Program-made: the position numbers and the translations under genes | Part shown: positions 25,164 to 33,560 of the stretch, in pieces | How the letters are laid out: each line of letters opens with the position of its first letter | Position numbering within the stretch: position 1 is the stretch's first letter | Assembly: GCF_022179805.1 (NCBI RefSeq) | Contig: NZ_BPUO01000025.1 | Span: forward strand, 1-64,000 | Source: Cupriavidus pauculus | GTDB lineage: Bacteria > Pseudomonadota > Gammaproteobacteria > Burkholderiales > Burkholderiaceae | Direction of reading: 5' to 3' | Length of the DNA stretch: 64,000 nucleotides | Notes under the pieces: model-generated | What the model saw: only the letters and a program-made list of their open reading frames with translations | Databases searched by the model: none | What the model was told of the DNA's origin: nothing

Positions 25164-25349
25164 CGTTGATCCATCCGTGAGAGAGGGGGAAGAGATGCAC
25201 GGATTAACGACACGGATCGTGTGATTAATTATTCACAAATTATCAAAAGACAATTATGCGAAAAGGAAAAAGCGTCGGCCGGGGTGCCTGCCGTTTTCCA
25301 AAGGCTCTCCCCTTATAATTCGCCGGCCATCTGCCAGCCCCACCACGCC

Positions 25350-26615
25350 ATGCCTGCTGTTCCTGCCGTCGACCCCATCCGCCACCCCGGCGCCATCGTG
25401 ATTGGCGGGGGACCGGCCGGCCTGATGGCGGCCGAGATGCTGGCCGCGCAGGGCGTGCCGGTCGACGTCTACGACGCCATGCCGTCGGTGGGACGCAAGT
25501 TCCTGATGGCCGGCAAGGGCGGCATGAATATCACCCATGCCGAGGCGGCCGACGCGTTCCTGGGCCGCTATGGCGCGCGCGCTGACCGGATCGGCCCGCT
25601 GCTCGACACGTTCGACGCCGGCACGCTGCGCGCCTGGGTGCATGCGCTGGGCATCGACACGTTCGTCGGCAGTTCGGGGCGCGTGTTCCCCACCGACATG
25701 AAGGCCGCGCCGCTGCTGCGTGCGTGGTTGCACCGGCTGCGGGAGTCGGGCGTGCGCGTCAACGTGCGGCACCGCTGGCTTGGCTTTACCGGATCGGCCG
25801 ATGGCTGGCATGGCCTGCGTTTCGCCACCCGCGACGGCGAGGTGGAAGTGGCGGCGCGCGCCGTGGTGCTGGCGCTGGGCGGCGGTAGCTGGGCGCGCCT
25901 GGGTTCTGATGGCGCGTGGGTGCCGGTGCTGGCGGCGCGCGACGTCGACGTGGCGCCGCTGCGGCCCGCCAACTGCGGCTTCGATATCGAATGGAGCGCG
26001 CTGTTCCAGTCCCAGCATGCGGGAGACCCCGTGAAGCCGGTGGCCATCGGCGTGACCACCCTCGATGGCACGACGCTGCACCGCCAGGGCGAGTTCGTGA
26101 TCAGCGAAACGGGCATCGAAGGCAGCCTGGTCTATGCGCTGTCCGCGCCGATTCGCGACCTGATCGACGCCAACGGGTTTGCGACGATCACGCTGGACCT
26201 GGCGCCGGGACGCTCAGCCGAGGATGTGGCCGCCGAGGTGGGTCGCCCGCGCGGCTCGCGCTCGGTGTCCAGCCACCTGCAGAGCCGGCTCGGCATTACC
26301 GGCGTCAAGGCACGGCTGCTGCGCGAGGCGCTGTCGAAGGACGCGATGCACGACCCCGTGGCGCTGGCGGCGGCGATCAAGGCGCTGCCATTGCGGCTGG
26401 TGCGCGCGCGGCCCATCGACGAAGTCATCAGCTCGGCCGGCGGCGTGCGCTTCGAGGCGATGGACGGCCATTTGATGCTCGATGCGCTGCCAGGCGTGTT
26501 CTGCGCCGGGGAAATGCTCGACTGGGAAGCGCCCACGGGCGGTTACCTGCTGACCGCGTGCTTTGCCAGTGGCCGGGTGGCCGGCGCGGGCGCGGCGGCC
26601 TACCTGCAGCGCTGA
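25350..26615 (+). CDS. HI0933/BaiN-family FAD-dependent oxidoreductase
   Basis: 421 residues. The N-terminal Rossmann motif VIGGGPAGLMAAEMLA binds FAD. The family motifs GRKFLMAGKGGMNITH and the C-terminal GYLLTACFASGRVAG follow. Members include the NAD(P)H-dependent BaiN bile-acid enzyme, but most are uncharacterised. ATG 25350 is chosen because upstream in-frame codons run into the AT-rich promoter area. A TATAAT hexamer at 25314-25319 is a plausible -10. It converges on the patatin gene with 8 bp between stops. Confidence 0.85.
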   Translation: MPAVPAVDPIRHPGAIVIGGGPAGLMAAEMLAAQGVPVDVYDAMPSVGRKFLMAGKGGMNITHAEAADAFLGRYGARADRIGPLLDTFDAGTLRAWVHALGIDTFVGSSGRVFPTDMKAAPLLRAWLHRLRESGVRVNVRHRWLGFTGSADGWHGLRFATRDGEVEVAARAVVLALGGGSWARLGSDGAWVPVLAARDVDVAPLRPANCGFDIEWSALFQSQHAGDPVKPVAIGVTTLDGTTLHRQGEFVISETGIEGSLVYALSAPIRDLIDANGFATITLDLAPGRSAEDVAAEVGRPRGSRSVSSHLQSRLGITGVKARLLREALSKDAMHDPVALAAAIKALPLRLVRARPIDEVISSAGGVRFEAMDGHLMLDALPGVFCAGEMLDWEAPTGGYLLTACFASGRVAGAGAAAYLQR

Positions 26616-26623
26616 AGCGTTCG

Positions 26624-27478
26624 TCAGCGGTTCCAGACCGGCGCGACCGTGCCGGCGATGCGCAAGCCCTGCGCCAGCCCGGCGTTGGCGCTCGGCACGC
26701 AGCGCGAAGGGTCGAGCACGTTGTCGGTCATCGCTTCCAGCGACTCCGCATCGGGGACGATCACGACCACCCTGGCGCCGCGCGACTCCAGCGTCGATAT
26801 CTCGGCCCGCAGATGGCCGCTGACCGGATTGCCGTCCGCATAGCCAAGCGGCGCGATCACGATCACGCTTTTTGCCGGCGGCGCCAGATCGGCATTGGTC
26901 AGCGACCGGATGCCGCCGTCCATGTACGTACGCCCGTTGAGCGGCACCGCTGGCCAGCTTCCGGGCACGGCGCAACTGGCGGCCACCGCATCCACAAGCT
27001 CCACGCCGCTGTGCTGGTGAAACACCGCGTGCTCGCCGGTCTGGGTGTCGACGGCCACCACGCGCAGCGCGCGATCGGGCCAGGCGGCGCGTGGCAGGCG
27101 GGCCGCGATGATCTCGCGGCGTGTTTCCAGCGGCACCGTCTCGCTACGCAATGCGTAGGCGCCGATACGCCGCCGGGCCGCACCCACATCGCCAAACACC
27201 TTCTGCATCAGCTCGCGGTTGCGTGCGTCGGCCTCGGCCTGCGAGTAGCGCCGCACCAGTTCGCGCGACTGCGAAGCGGGCACCAGTTGTCCGGCCTGCA
27301 GGATTTCCAGGCCGATGCCGGACGCGATCTGCGCGCCCACCACGGACCCGGCCGATGTGCCGACGATGGCATCGGCCTGCGCGATGTCCACCCCCTGGCG
27401 AGCCATGCCCGCGGCCACGCCCGTGGCCCACGCGATGCCCGCCACGCCGCCGCCGCCCAGCACCACGGCGCGGCTCAT
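26624..27478 (-). CDS. Patatin-like phospholipase/esterase
   Basis: 284 residues. The oxyanion loop GGGGVAG (8-14), nucleophile elbow GTSAGS (Ser42) and later DGG (aspartate of the Ser-Asp dyad, in YMDGGIRS) define a patatin-type acyl hydrolase. No signal peptide, so cytoplasmic. It is the last gene of the Bug-BVMO-CaiB-patatin operon, and its ATG overlaps the CaiB stop (ATGA). In context it may hydrolyse the ester formed by the Baeyer-Villiger enzyme; that is inference. Confidence 0.88.
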   Translation of the reverse strand: MSRAVVLGGGGVAGIAWATGVAAGMARQGVDIAQADAIVGTSAGSVVGAQIASGIGLEILQAGQLVPASQSRELVRRYSQAEADARNRELMQKVFGDVGAARRRIGAYALRSETVPLETRREIIAARLPRAAWPDRALRVVAVDTQTGEHAVFHQHSGVELVDAVAASCAVPGSWPAVPLNGRTYMDGGIRSLTNADLAPPAKSVIVIAPLGYADGNPVSGHLRAEISTLESRGARVVVIVPDAESLEAMTDNVLDPSRCVPSANAGLAQGLRIAGTVAPVWNR

Positions 27479-28695
27479 ATGACCCCCGCCTCGGCCAGCG
27501 TGGCCAGGTCCTGCTCGGACATGCCCAGCAGGTCGCCATAGATGGCGGCGTTGTGCTGGCCCAGGTCGGGCGCGGGTTCGATCGGCTTCTCGGCGCGGTC
27601 GGGGAATTTCGGGATCACGCCCGCCATCTTCACCGGGCCGATATGCGGATCGGGCACCGACGCGATGGTGCCGCGCGCCTGGTAGTGCGGATCGTTCATG
27701 ATGTCCTCGATGCTGTAGATGAACGAATAGGCCAGACGCGCTTCGTCCAGGCTGGCGCAGAGCTGTTCCACGGGCTGGGCTTCGATCCACGCGGCCAGTG
27801 CCGCGTTCAGTTCGTCCACGTGCTGCCAGCGCTGCTCGTGCGTGGCAAAGCGCGGATCGGCCAGCCAGTCGGCACGGCCCATCACCTGCGCCAGGCGCTG
27901 GAAGCCGGCATCGGCGGACACGGTCAGGATCATGTAGCGCCCGTCGGACGTGCGGAAGTGCTCGCCCGGCGCCGCCGCGAAGTGCTTGTTGCCCCGGCGT
28001 TCGCGCACGGTGCCCAGGCGGTCGTAAGCAGGCACCAGCACCTCGGTGAAGCGGATGATCGATTCGTACATGGCCAGGTCGATCTGCTGCCCTTCGCCGC
28101 CGTGCATGTCGCGGTGGTAGATGGCCATCATCAGCGAGAACGCGCCCAGGATTGCCGACTGGTAGTCGGCAATCGACGTGCCAATGCGCACGGGCGGCCG
28201 ATCCGGAAAGCCCGTGATGCCCATCAGGCCGCCAAAGGCCAGCGCGATGCGGTCGTAGCCGGCGCGCTCGCGATAGGGGCCGCTCTGGCCAAAGCCCGAG
28301 ATGCGCAGCATGATCAGCTTCGGGTTGCGCGCCTTCAGTGTGTCCCAGCCCAGGCGCCATTTTTCGAGTGTGCCGGGGCGGAAGTTCTCGACCAGCGCGT
28401 CGGCATGCTCCACAAGCTGCAGCAGCAGGTCGCGACCTTCGGGCCGGCGCAGGTCCAGTGTGACCGACTTCTTGTTGCGGTTTTCCACGCTCCAGTACAG
28501 GCACTGGCCGTCGACAAAGGGCCCGAGGTCGCGCACGGTGTCGCCGCGCCGAGGTACCTCGACCTTGATCACTTCGGCGCCAAAGTCCGCGAACAGCGTG
28601 GCCGCCACGGGGCCGGCCACCATCGTGCCGAGGTCCAGGATGCGCAGGCCGCTGAGCATATGCGGGCCCGGCTGGATGCCGTCGGGGGTCATCAT
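27475..28695 (-). CDS. Family III CoA-transferase (CaiB/BaiF)
   Basis: 406 residues. The start (LSGLRILDLGTMVAGPVAATLFADFGAEVIKVE) is diagnostic, and Asp177 in TSIADYQSA is the expected catalytic aspartate. Such enzymes move CoA between carboxylic acids by a ping-pong mechanism. It overlaps both neighbours by four bases, so it is tightly coupled to the monooxygenase and the patatin. It probably activates a carboxylic acid produced or imported by this operon. Confidence 0.92.
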   Translation of the reverse strand: MMTPDGIQPGPHMLSGLRILDLGTMVAGPVAATLFADFGAEVIKVEVPRRGDTVRDLGPFVDGQCLYWSVENRNKKSVTLDLRRPEGRDLLLQLVEHADALVENFRPGTLEKWRLGWDTLKARNPKLIMLRISGFGQSGPYRERAGYDRIALAFGGLMGITGFPDRPPVRIGTSIADYQSAILGAFSLMMAIYHRDMHGGEGQQIDLAMYESIIRFTEVLVPAYDRLGTVRERRGNKHFAAAPGEHFRTSDGRYMILTVSADAGFQRLAQVMGRADWLADPRFATHEQRWQHVDELNAALAAWIEAQPVEQLCASLDEARLAYSFIYSIEDIMNDPHYQARGTIASVPDPHIGPVKMAGVIPKFPDRAEKPIEPAPDLGQHNAAIYGDLLGMSEQDLATLAEAGVI

Positions 28696-30665
28696 GCGGC
28701 TCCTTCCACGCGTTCTCGCGGCGCGGCCTGCGTTCCCTGTGTGTCGGGGCTGCGCACCACGTAGTCGGCCAACCCGGACTTGCGGGTCATGTGCCAGTAG
28801 TCGTCGTTGCGGAACGGCGTGGGCGCCACCACGCGGCCCTTGCCGTTGCGATACCAGTTGGACATGCCCTTGTGGGTCCAGATCATGCGCGCGTGGGCGT
28901 CCTGCACGCGGACGTTGTAGCGGTCGTGCACGTCCTGGCGGACTTCCATCTCGAAGCCGTCGCGGTGCGTGTTCATCGCCGCCTTGAGCAGCGACATCAC
29001 GTACTGCACCTGGGTTTCCAGCAGCGCCACCACGCTGCCGCCGTGGCCCAGCGCGGTATTGGGGCCGGCCAGCATGAAGAAGTTCGGAAAGCCCGGCGTG
29101 GCCACGCCCAGGTAGGCTTGCGCGCCCTGGGCGTCCCAGTGCTCGCGCACGTTGCGGCCGCCACGGCCCAGCAAGCGGAACGAGGAGAGCAGGTTCACCG
29201 CGTCGAAGCCGGTGCAGACCACCAGGATGTCGGCCTCGTGGCGCTGGCCGTCGGCGGTGACCACAGCGTTGCCGTCGACTCGGGCGATGCCGTCGTTGAC
29301 GATGCGCACGTTGTCGCGCGTGGCGGTGCGGAACCAGCCGTTATCCATCAGCATGCGCTTGCCGAACGGCGGATAGTCGGGCAGCACATCGGCCAGCAGT
29401 TCCTGGCGGTTGCCCAGCTCCTGCTTGACGTAGTCGACAAAGAACTCGCGATGCTTGTCGTTGCGGCGGTTGATCGAGCGCTCGGGGTGCGGCCATTCCG
29501 GATCGATCTGCAGCGACGCATGGATACGGTCGTTGAAGATCCACGCCAGGCGCTGGCGATACCACGGCTGGTAGTACGGCACCTCGCGTAGCAGGAATCG
29601 CGCGGCCTCGGGCACGGGTTTCTGGAAGCGCTCGAACGGCGCCGCCCATTGCTTGGAGCGCTGGAACACGGTGACCTGCGCCACCTGCGGCGCGATGGCC
29701 GGCACGATCTGCATGGCGCTGGCGCCATTGCCGATCACGGCCACGCGCTTGCCGCGCACGTCGAGGCCCTTGGGCCAGCGCGCGCTGTGGAAGCAGGGCC
29801 CTTCGAAGGTGTCGAGCCCGGCGATGTCGGGCATCTTGGGCACGTTCAGCAGCCCCACCGCGCTGATCACCACGTTGGCGCGCAGCACGTCGGGGTTGCC
29901 GTCGGCATCGGACACCCGGACCGTCCAGTCCATCCCTTTCTCGTTGTAGACCGCCGAATCGACCTTGGTCTCGAAGCGGATATGCGGCCGCACGCCAAAG
30001 CGGTGCGATACCTCGACGAAGTACGCCTGGATCTCTTCGCGCAGCGCGAAGTAACGCGTCCAGTCGGTCTTGGCGAACGAGTAGGAATAGATGTGGTTCG
30101 GTGTGTCGACGCCCGCGCCGGGATAGCGGTTCTCGTACCACGTGCCGCCGACTTCGGCGTTTTTCTCGATGACCGTATGCGGAATGCCGGCGCCGGCCAG
30201 CCGGATCGACGCGCACAGGCCCGCCACGCCGGCGCCGATCACCACCACGTGGAAATTTCCCGGCACGAGGTATTCGCCGCGCTGGTCGATGCGGAATTCG
30301 CGATCGAGCCCCAGCCAGGCACCCACCATCGGGCCATAGGAGTCGGGCACGTCTTCGCCCACGCTGCGCCGCATCATCTCGATCAGTGCGTCCAGCTCCG
30401 GCGCCGGCAGCGCAGCGGGTTGCCCGGCCTTCCAGGCCAACAGCGCGTCGCGCGCGGCGTCGCGCACTTCCTGCTGGACCTCGGCGGTGAGCCCGCCCGA
30501 GTCGTGGTCGTCGATGCCGCGAATGTGCGTGCACTGGTAGCGATCCGTCAGCCAGCGCCGGTCGCCGGTCAGATGCAGCAGCACCATCAGCAGCGTGGGC
30601 ACGTTGGCGGTGGGCAGCGCGGCGTCAAGTTGGCGGGTCCAGTCGAGGTCGGGCGTGGAAGTCAT
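28692..30665 (-). CDS. Baeyer-Villiger monooxygenase, HAPMO-like
   Basis: 657 residues. Two Rossmann motifs, GAGVAG (144-149, FAD) and GNGASA (312-317, NADPH), flank the type I BVMO fingerprint FEGPCFHSARWP (287-298), which fits FxGxxxHxxxWP. A roughly 135-residue extension precedes the FAD domain, as in 4-hydroxyacetophenone monooxygenase, so aryl or alkyl ketone to ester conversion is likely. ATG 30665 is the operon-consistent start; an apparent longer frame would run through the Bug gene. It is followed with ATGA overlap by the CoA-transferase. Confidence 0.9.
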   Translation of the reverse strand: MTSTPDLDWTRQLDAALPTANVPTLLMVLLHLTGDRRWLTDRYQCTHIRGIDDHDSGGLTAEVQQEVRDAARDALLAWKAGQPAALPAPELDALIEMMRRSVGEDVPDSYGPMVGAWLGLDREFRIDQRGEYLVPGNFHVVVIGAGVAGLCASIRLAGAGIPHTVIEKNAEVGGTWYENRYPGAGVDTPNHIYSYSFAKTDWTRYFALREEIQAYFVEVSHRFGVRPHIRFETKVDSAVYNEKGMDWTVRVSDADGNPDVLRANVVISAVGLLNVPKMPDIAGLDTFEGPCFHSARWPKGLDVRGKRVAVIGNGASAMQIVPAIAPQVAQVTVFQRSKQWAAPFERFQKPVPEAARFLLREVPYYQPWYRQRLAWIFNDRIHASLQIDPEWPHPERSINRRNDKHREFFVDYVKQELGNRQELLADVLPDYPPFGKRMLMDNGWFRTATRDNVRIVNDGIARVDGNAVVTADGQRHEADILVVCTGFDAVNLLSSFRLLGRGGRNVREHWDAQGAQAYLGVATPGFPNFFMLAGPNTALGHGGSVVALLETQVQYVMSLLKAAMNTHRDGFEMEVRQDVHDRYNVRVQDAHARMIWTHKGMSNWYRNGKGRVVAPTPFRNDDYWHMTRKSGLADYVVRSPDTQGTQAAPRERVEGAA

Positions 30666-30769
30666 GGTCTTGGTCGGTTTTGCGGGCAAAAGGGGGCCCA
30701 CGGCTGGCCGCTGTACGGCCGCCGGAGGTTTGTCTGGATCGGAAGCGGAAAGGGGGCTTACTTGTGAAC

Positions 30770-31738
30770 TTACTTGGCCTTCATGCCTGACACGCGCACC
30801 ACCTCGCCCCATTTGGCGTACTCGGCGGCCACGGTCTTCTGCATGAACTGCGGCGTGCTGGGCCACGGTTCGAACGCCAGCGCATCGAGCTTCTGCTTGA
30901 CCTGCGGCATCTTCAGCACTTCCTGCAACTGCGTGTTGAGCTTCTGGACGACGGCCGGCGGCGTGCCCTTGGGCGCCACCAGCGCGGTCCAGCCCAGCGC
31001 CTCGTAGCCCTTGACGCCGGCCTCGGCCATGGTCGGCACATCGGGGGCGATGGGCGAGCGCGTGCTGTCCAGCACGGCCAGCGCCTTGAGCTTGCCGGCC
31101 TTGATGTTCTCCTGCTGCGCGCCGATGGTGTCGACCATGAGCTGGGCGCGGCCCGACATCACGTCGATGGAGGCGGGCGCGCCGCCCTGGTAGGACACCG
31201 TGGTGATGTCCACGCCGGCCTTGGTCTTGAACAGTTGCAGCGCCAGCTCGAACGCCTGCGCGCCCGACGCGAACATCAGCTGCCCCGGGCGCTTCCTGGC
31301 ATCGCGCACCACGGCGTCGACGTTGTCGTAACCGGCGGCGGGGCCGGCCAGCAGCACCATCGGCGCCTTGGCCACCATGCCGACGGATTCGAAGTCGTTC
31401 AGCGGGTCGTACAGCTTGGCGCTCTGCAGATGCGGGCCGGTGGTCAGCGTGCCACTGACCGCGAGGCCCAGCGTGTAGCCGTCGGCGGGCGCCTTGGCGA
31501 CCATGCCCATGGCCAGCATGCCGCCAACGCCCGGCCGGTTCTCGATCACGAACGACTGGCCGTTCAGCTTGGACAGTTCGGCCCCGACGATGCGGCTGAT
31601 GGTGTCGGAGGCGCCGCCGGGCGGGTAGCCCACCAGCAGCTTGACCGGGCGGGAGGGATAGGCGTCCGGCTGGGCGAACCCGCTGGCCGGCGCCAGCAGC
31701 GCCAGGCAGGCGGCGACGATGCAATGTGCGCGTTTCAT
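30770..31738 (-). CDS. Bug-family (TctC) periplasmic solute receptor
   Basis: 322 residues. A signal peptide (to about GFAQ, residue 23) precedes YPSRPVKLLVGYPPGGASDTISRIV, the hallmark Bug N-terminal motif. The ligand-binding loops and the second-lobe PDVPTMAEAG motif are also visible. Bug receptors bind carboxylated or amide compounds and serve TctAB transporters or sensing; no tctAB is adjacent. It is the first gene of the catabolic operon and divergent from the IclR gene. GGAGA precedes ATG 31738. Confidence 0.93.
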   Translation of the reverse strand: MKRAHCIVAACLALLAPASGFAQPDAYPSRPVKLLVGYPPGGASDTISRIVGAELSKLNGQSFVIENRPGVGGMLAMGMVAKAPADGYTLGLAVSGTLTTGPHLQSAKLYDPLNDFESVGMVAKAPMVLLAGPAAGYDNVDAVVRDARKRPGQLMFASGAQAFELALQLFKTKAGVDITTVSYQGGAPASIDVMSGRAQLMVDTIGAQQENIKAGKLKALAVLDSTRSPIAPDVPTMAEAGVKGYEALGWTALVAPKGTPPAVVQKLNTQLQEVLKMPQVKQKLDALAFEPWPSTPQFMQKTVAAEYAKWGEVVRVSGMKAK

Positions 31739-31835
31739 CTTGTCTCCACGAATGTCTGTAGTTTTGTGCTGCTATCTGTGTCAGGCACAGTATCCCCAGC
31801 CAGCGGCGCCGTGGTAAAACATCGATTGCCGATTC

Positions 31836-31850
31836 GTTCACAATGTGAAC
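31836..31850. promoter_or_regulatory. IclR operator candidate 1
   Basis: GTTCAC-AAT-GTGAAC is a perfect palindrome 98 bp upstream of the Bug start and 72 bp upstream of the IclR start. It matches the second site at 31913 in 14 of 15 positions if the strand is ignored. Two such sites in a divergent IclR promoter suggest a double-site operator. Confidence 0.7.
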
Positions 31851-31912
31851 GTCGCGATCATGCAAGGGCGCGGCACCGCGACAAGAAGACCGCAAACTGG
31901 GGTTTTAATGGA

Positions 31913-31927
31913 GTTCACATTGTGAAT
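31913..31927. promoter_or_regulatory. IclR operator candidate 2, overlapping the IclR start codon
   Basis: GTTCAC-ATT-GTGAAT, centred 77 bp from site 1 (about seven helical turns). It covers the GTG start codon at 31922, so binding could block the gene's own expression. Confidence 0.7.
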
Positions 31928-32713
31928 AGTGGCGACGTGGTGGGCGACCGGCCGGCAGCCGTACGCGGCGCGCAGGCCGTGGGGCGGGCCATCGACCTGC
32001 TCAAGCTGGTGGGCCTGAACCACGAGCGCGGCATCTCGCTGGCGTCGCTGGTGGCGGCCACCGGGCTGGACCGCGCCACGGCCTACCGGCTGCTGGGATC
32101 ACTGGTGCAGAGCGGCATGGTGGCGCGCGACGAGGGCAAGCTCTACCGGCTTGGCCTGGAGTCGATGCAACTGGGGCTGGCCACCATGAGCCGCATTCCG
32201 ATCATGGAGCGGTGCCGCCCGACGATGATCCGGATTGCCCGGCGCACCGAGGACACCGTCTACCTGGTGGTGCGCAACGGCGACTATGCGCACTGCGTGC
32301 ACTACGAGCAGGGCGCGTTCCCGATCAAGGCGCTGGTGCTGCAGGTGGGCGGCCTGCGGTTGCTGGGCGTGGGATCGGCAGGCACCGCGTTGATGTCGAC
32401 GCTGAGCGACGCCGAGCTGGAAGCCTTCCACGCCCGCCATGCCGGCGAACTGCCGCCCGAGCGCAGCACGCTGGCCCATCTGCGCCGGCAGAGCGCGCAG
32501 ATCCGCCAGCAAGGCTATGCCTGTACCGACAACCTCGTGGCCACCGGCGTTAGCGGCGTCGGCATGGCCTTCCAGGTCACGCCGGGCACCTACGCGGCGC
32601 TGAGCGTGGGGGCCATCCGGTCGCGCATGGAGGAGGACCGCCGGCGCAGCATCGCGGCGCTGATGAAGGAAGAGCTTCAAATAGGCGGTTGGGGAGTGAT
32701 GGCTGGGGTTTGA
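31922..32713 (+). CDS. IclR-family transcriptional regulator
   Basis: 263 residues. The winged helix covers about 20-80 (AIDLLKLVGLNHERGISLASLVAATGLDRATAYRLLGSL). The IclR effector-binding domain covers about 90-255, with the TGVSGVGMAF segment. No ATG precedes the HTH in frame; GTG 31922 has GGAG eight bases ahead and is the likely start. It is divergent from the Bug-BVMO-CaiB-patatin operon and probably represses it until a pathway intermediate binds. Confidence 0.88.
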   Translation: MNSGDVVGDRPAAVRGAQAVGRAIDLLKLVGLNHERGISLASLVAATGLDRATAYRLLGSLVQSGMVARDEGKLYRLGLESMQLGLATMSRIPIMERCRPTMIRIARRTEDTVYLVVRNGDYAHCVHYEQGAFPIKALVLQVGGLRLLGVGSAGTALMSTLSDAELEAFHARHAGELPPERSTLAHLRRQSAQIRQQGYACTDNLVATGVSGVGMAFQVTPGTYAALSVGAIRSRMEEDRRRSIAALMKEELQIGGWGVMAGV

Positions 32714-32915
32714 CGGCAACGGGTTGACGCGCGCGTTTCAGGTGGGTGCCCGATATCGGCGGCGATTCTTTCGTGATAGCGTTGCGCATCGCCGAAAGCG
32801 ACCTAAGATTCACCTGTTGTCCCGCTGTAGTCATCCCGTCGTTGTCATCCCGCAGTTCCACCCGGTGCCGCCGCGATCAGGCGCGCCGTTTGCCCGGCCG
32901 TTTGCCCGCATATCG

Positions 32916-33554
32916 ATGACCCTCTATCAGATAAAACCGAGATTCCAGGCGTGGCTGCGGCCGTTCGTGCAACGGCTGGCCGAGCGCGGCGTGACCGCCA
33001 ACCAGGTGACCACGGTGGCGGCGCTGGGGTCGATCGTGGTGGGCGGCCTGGTGGGCGCGCTGGTCTGGCTGCCCGGCATCTTCCTGCTGATGCCGCTCTG
33101 GCTGTTCGTGCGGATGGCGCTGAACGCCATCGACGGAATGCTGGCGCGCGAGCACGGCCAGCAGAGCGCGCTGGGCGCCTATCTCAACGAACTGGGCGAC
33201 ATCGTGTCGGATCTCGCCCTGGTGATTCCCTTCGTACTGCCGTTCGGCACGGTCGTGGTGCCGTTTGCGGTGCTGGCCGTGGTGGTCGAGTGCGCGGGCC
33301 TGATCGGCCCGCTGGCCGGCGCCAGCCGCCGCTACGACGGTCCGCTGGGCAAGAGCGACCGCGCGCTGGTGCTGGGCGCGCTGGGGCTGTGGCTGGGTCT
33401 GGGCTTCGGCCCGGGGCAGTATGGCGGGTGGATCTGGGGCGTGCTGTGCCTGCTGTCGATCGCGACGATCGTGCAGCGCGTGCGGCGCGGAGTGCAGGAA
33501 GCCAATGCCGCCGGGCAAGCAGCGCGCGGCCAACGGAAGCCAACTACGGAGTGA
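32916..33554 (+). CDS. ynbA: CDP-alcohol phosphatidyltransferase, YnbA-like
   Basis: 212 residues with about six hydrophobic segments. The CDP-alcohol phosphotransferase motif spans residues 70-95, reading N70..D73-G..A-R78, then G87...N91...D95. Canonical D1 and D3, both metal-binding aspartates, are asparagine here. From memory E. coli YnbA has the same substitutions and the same MTLYQIKP start, so they look family-specific rather than damage. It is the first gene of a tight lipid cluster. The acceptor alcohol is unknown. Confidence 0.85.
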   Translation: MTLYQIKPRFQAWLRPFVQRLAERGVTANQVTTVAALGSIVVGGLVGALVWLPGIFLLMPLWLFVRMALNAIDGMLAREHGQQSALGAYLNELGDIVSDLALVIPFVLPFGTVVVPFAVLAVVVECAGLIGPLAGASRRYDGPLGKSDRALVLGALGLWLGLGFGPGQYGGWIWGVLCLLSIATIVQRVRRGVQEANAAGQAARGQRKPTTE

Positions 33555-33560
33555 CGCCAC

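Noticed and set aside
30666..31895. Upstream extension of the Baeyer-Villiger frame (total 1067 codons)
   Set aside because: It overlaps the Bug receptor gene in another frame. The monooxygenase start at 30665 gives the expected length.
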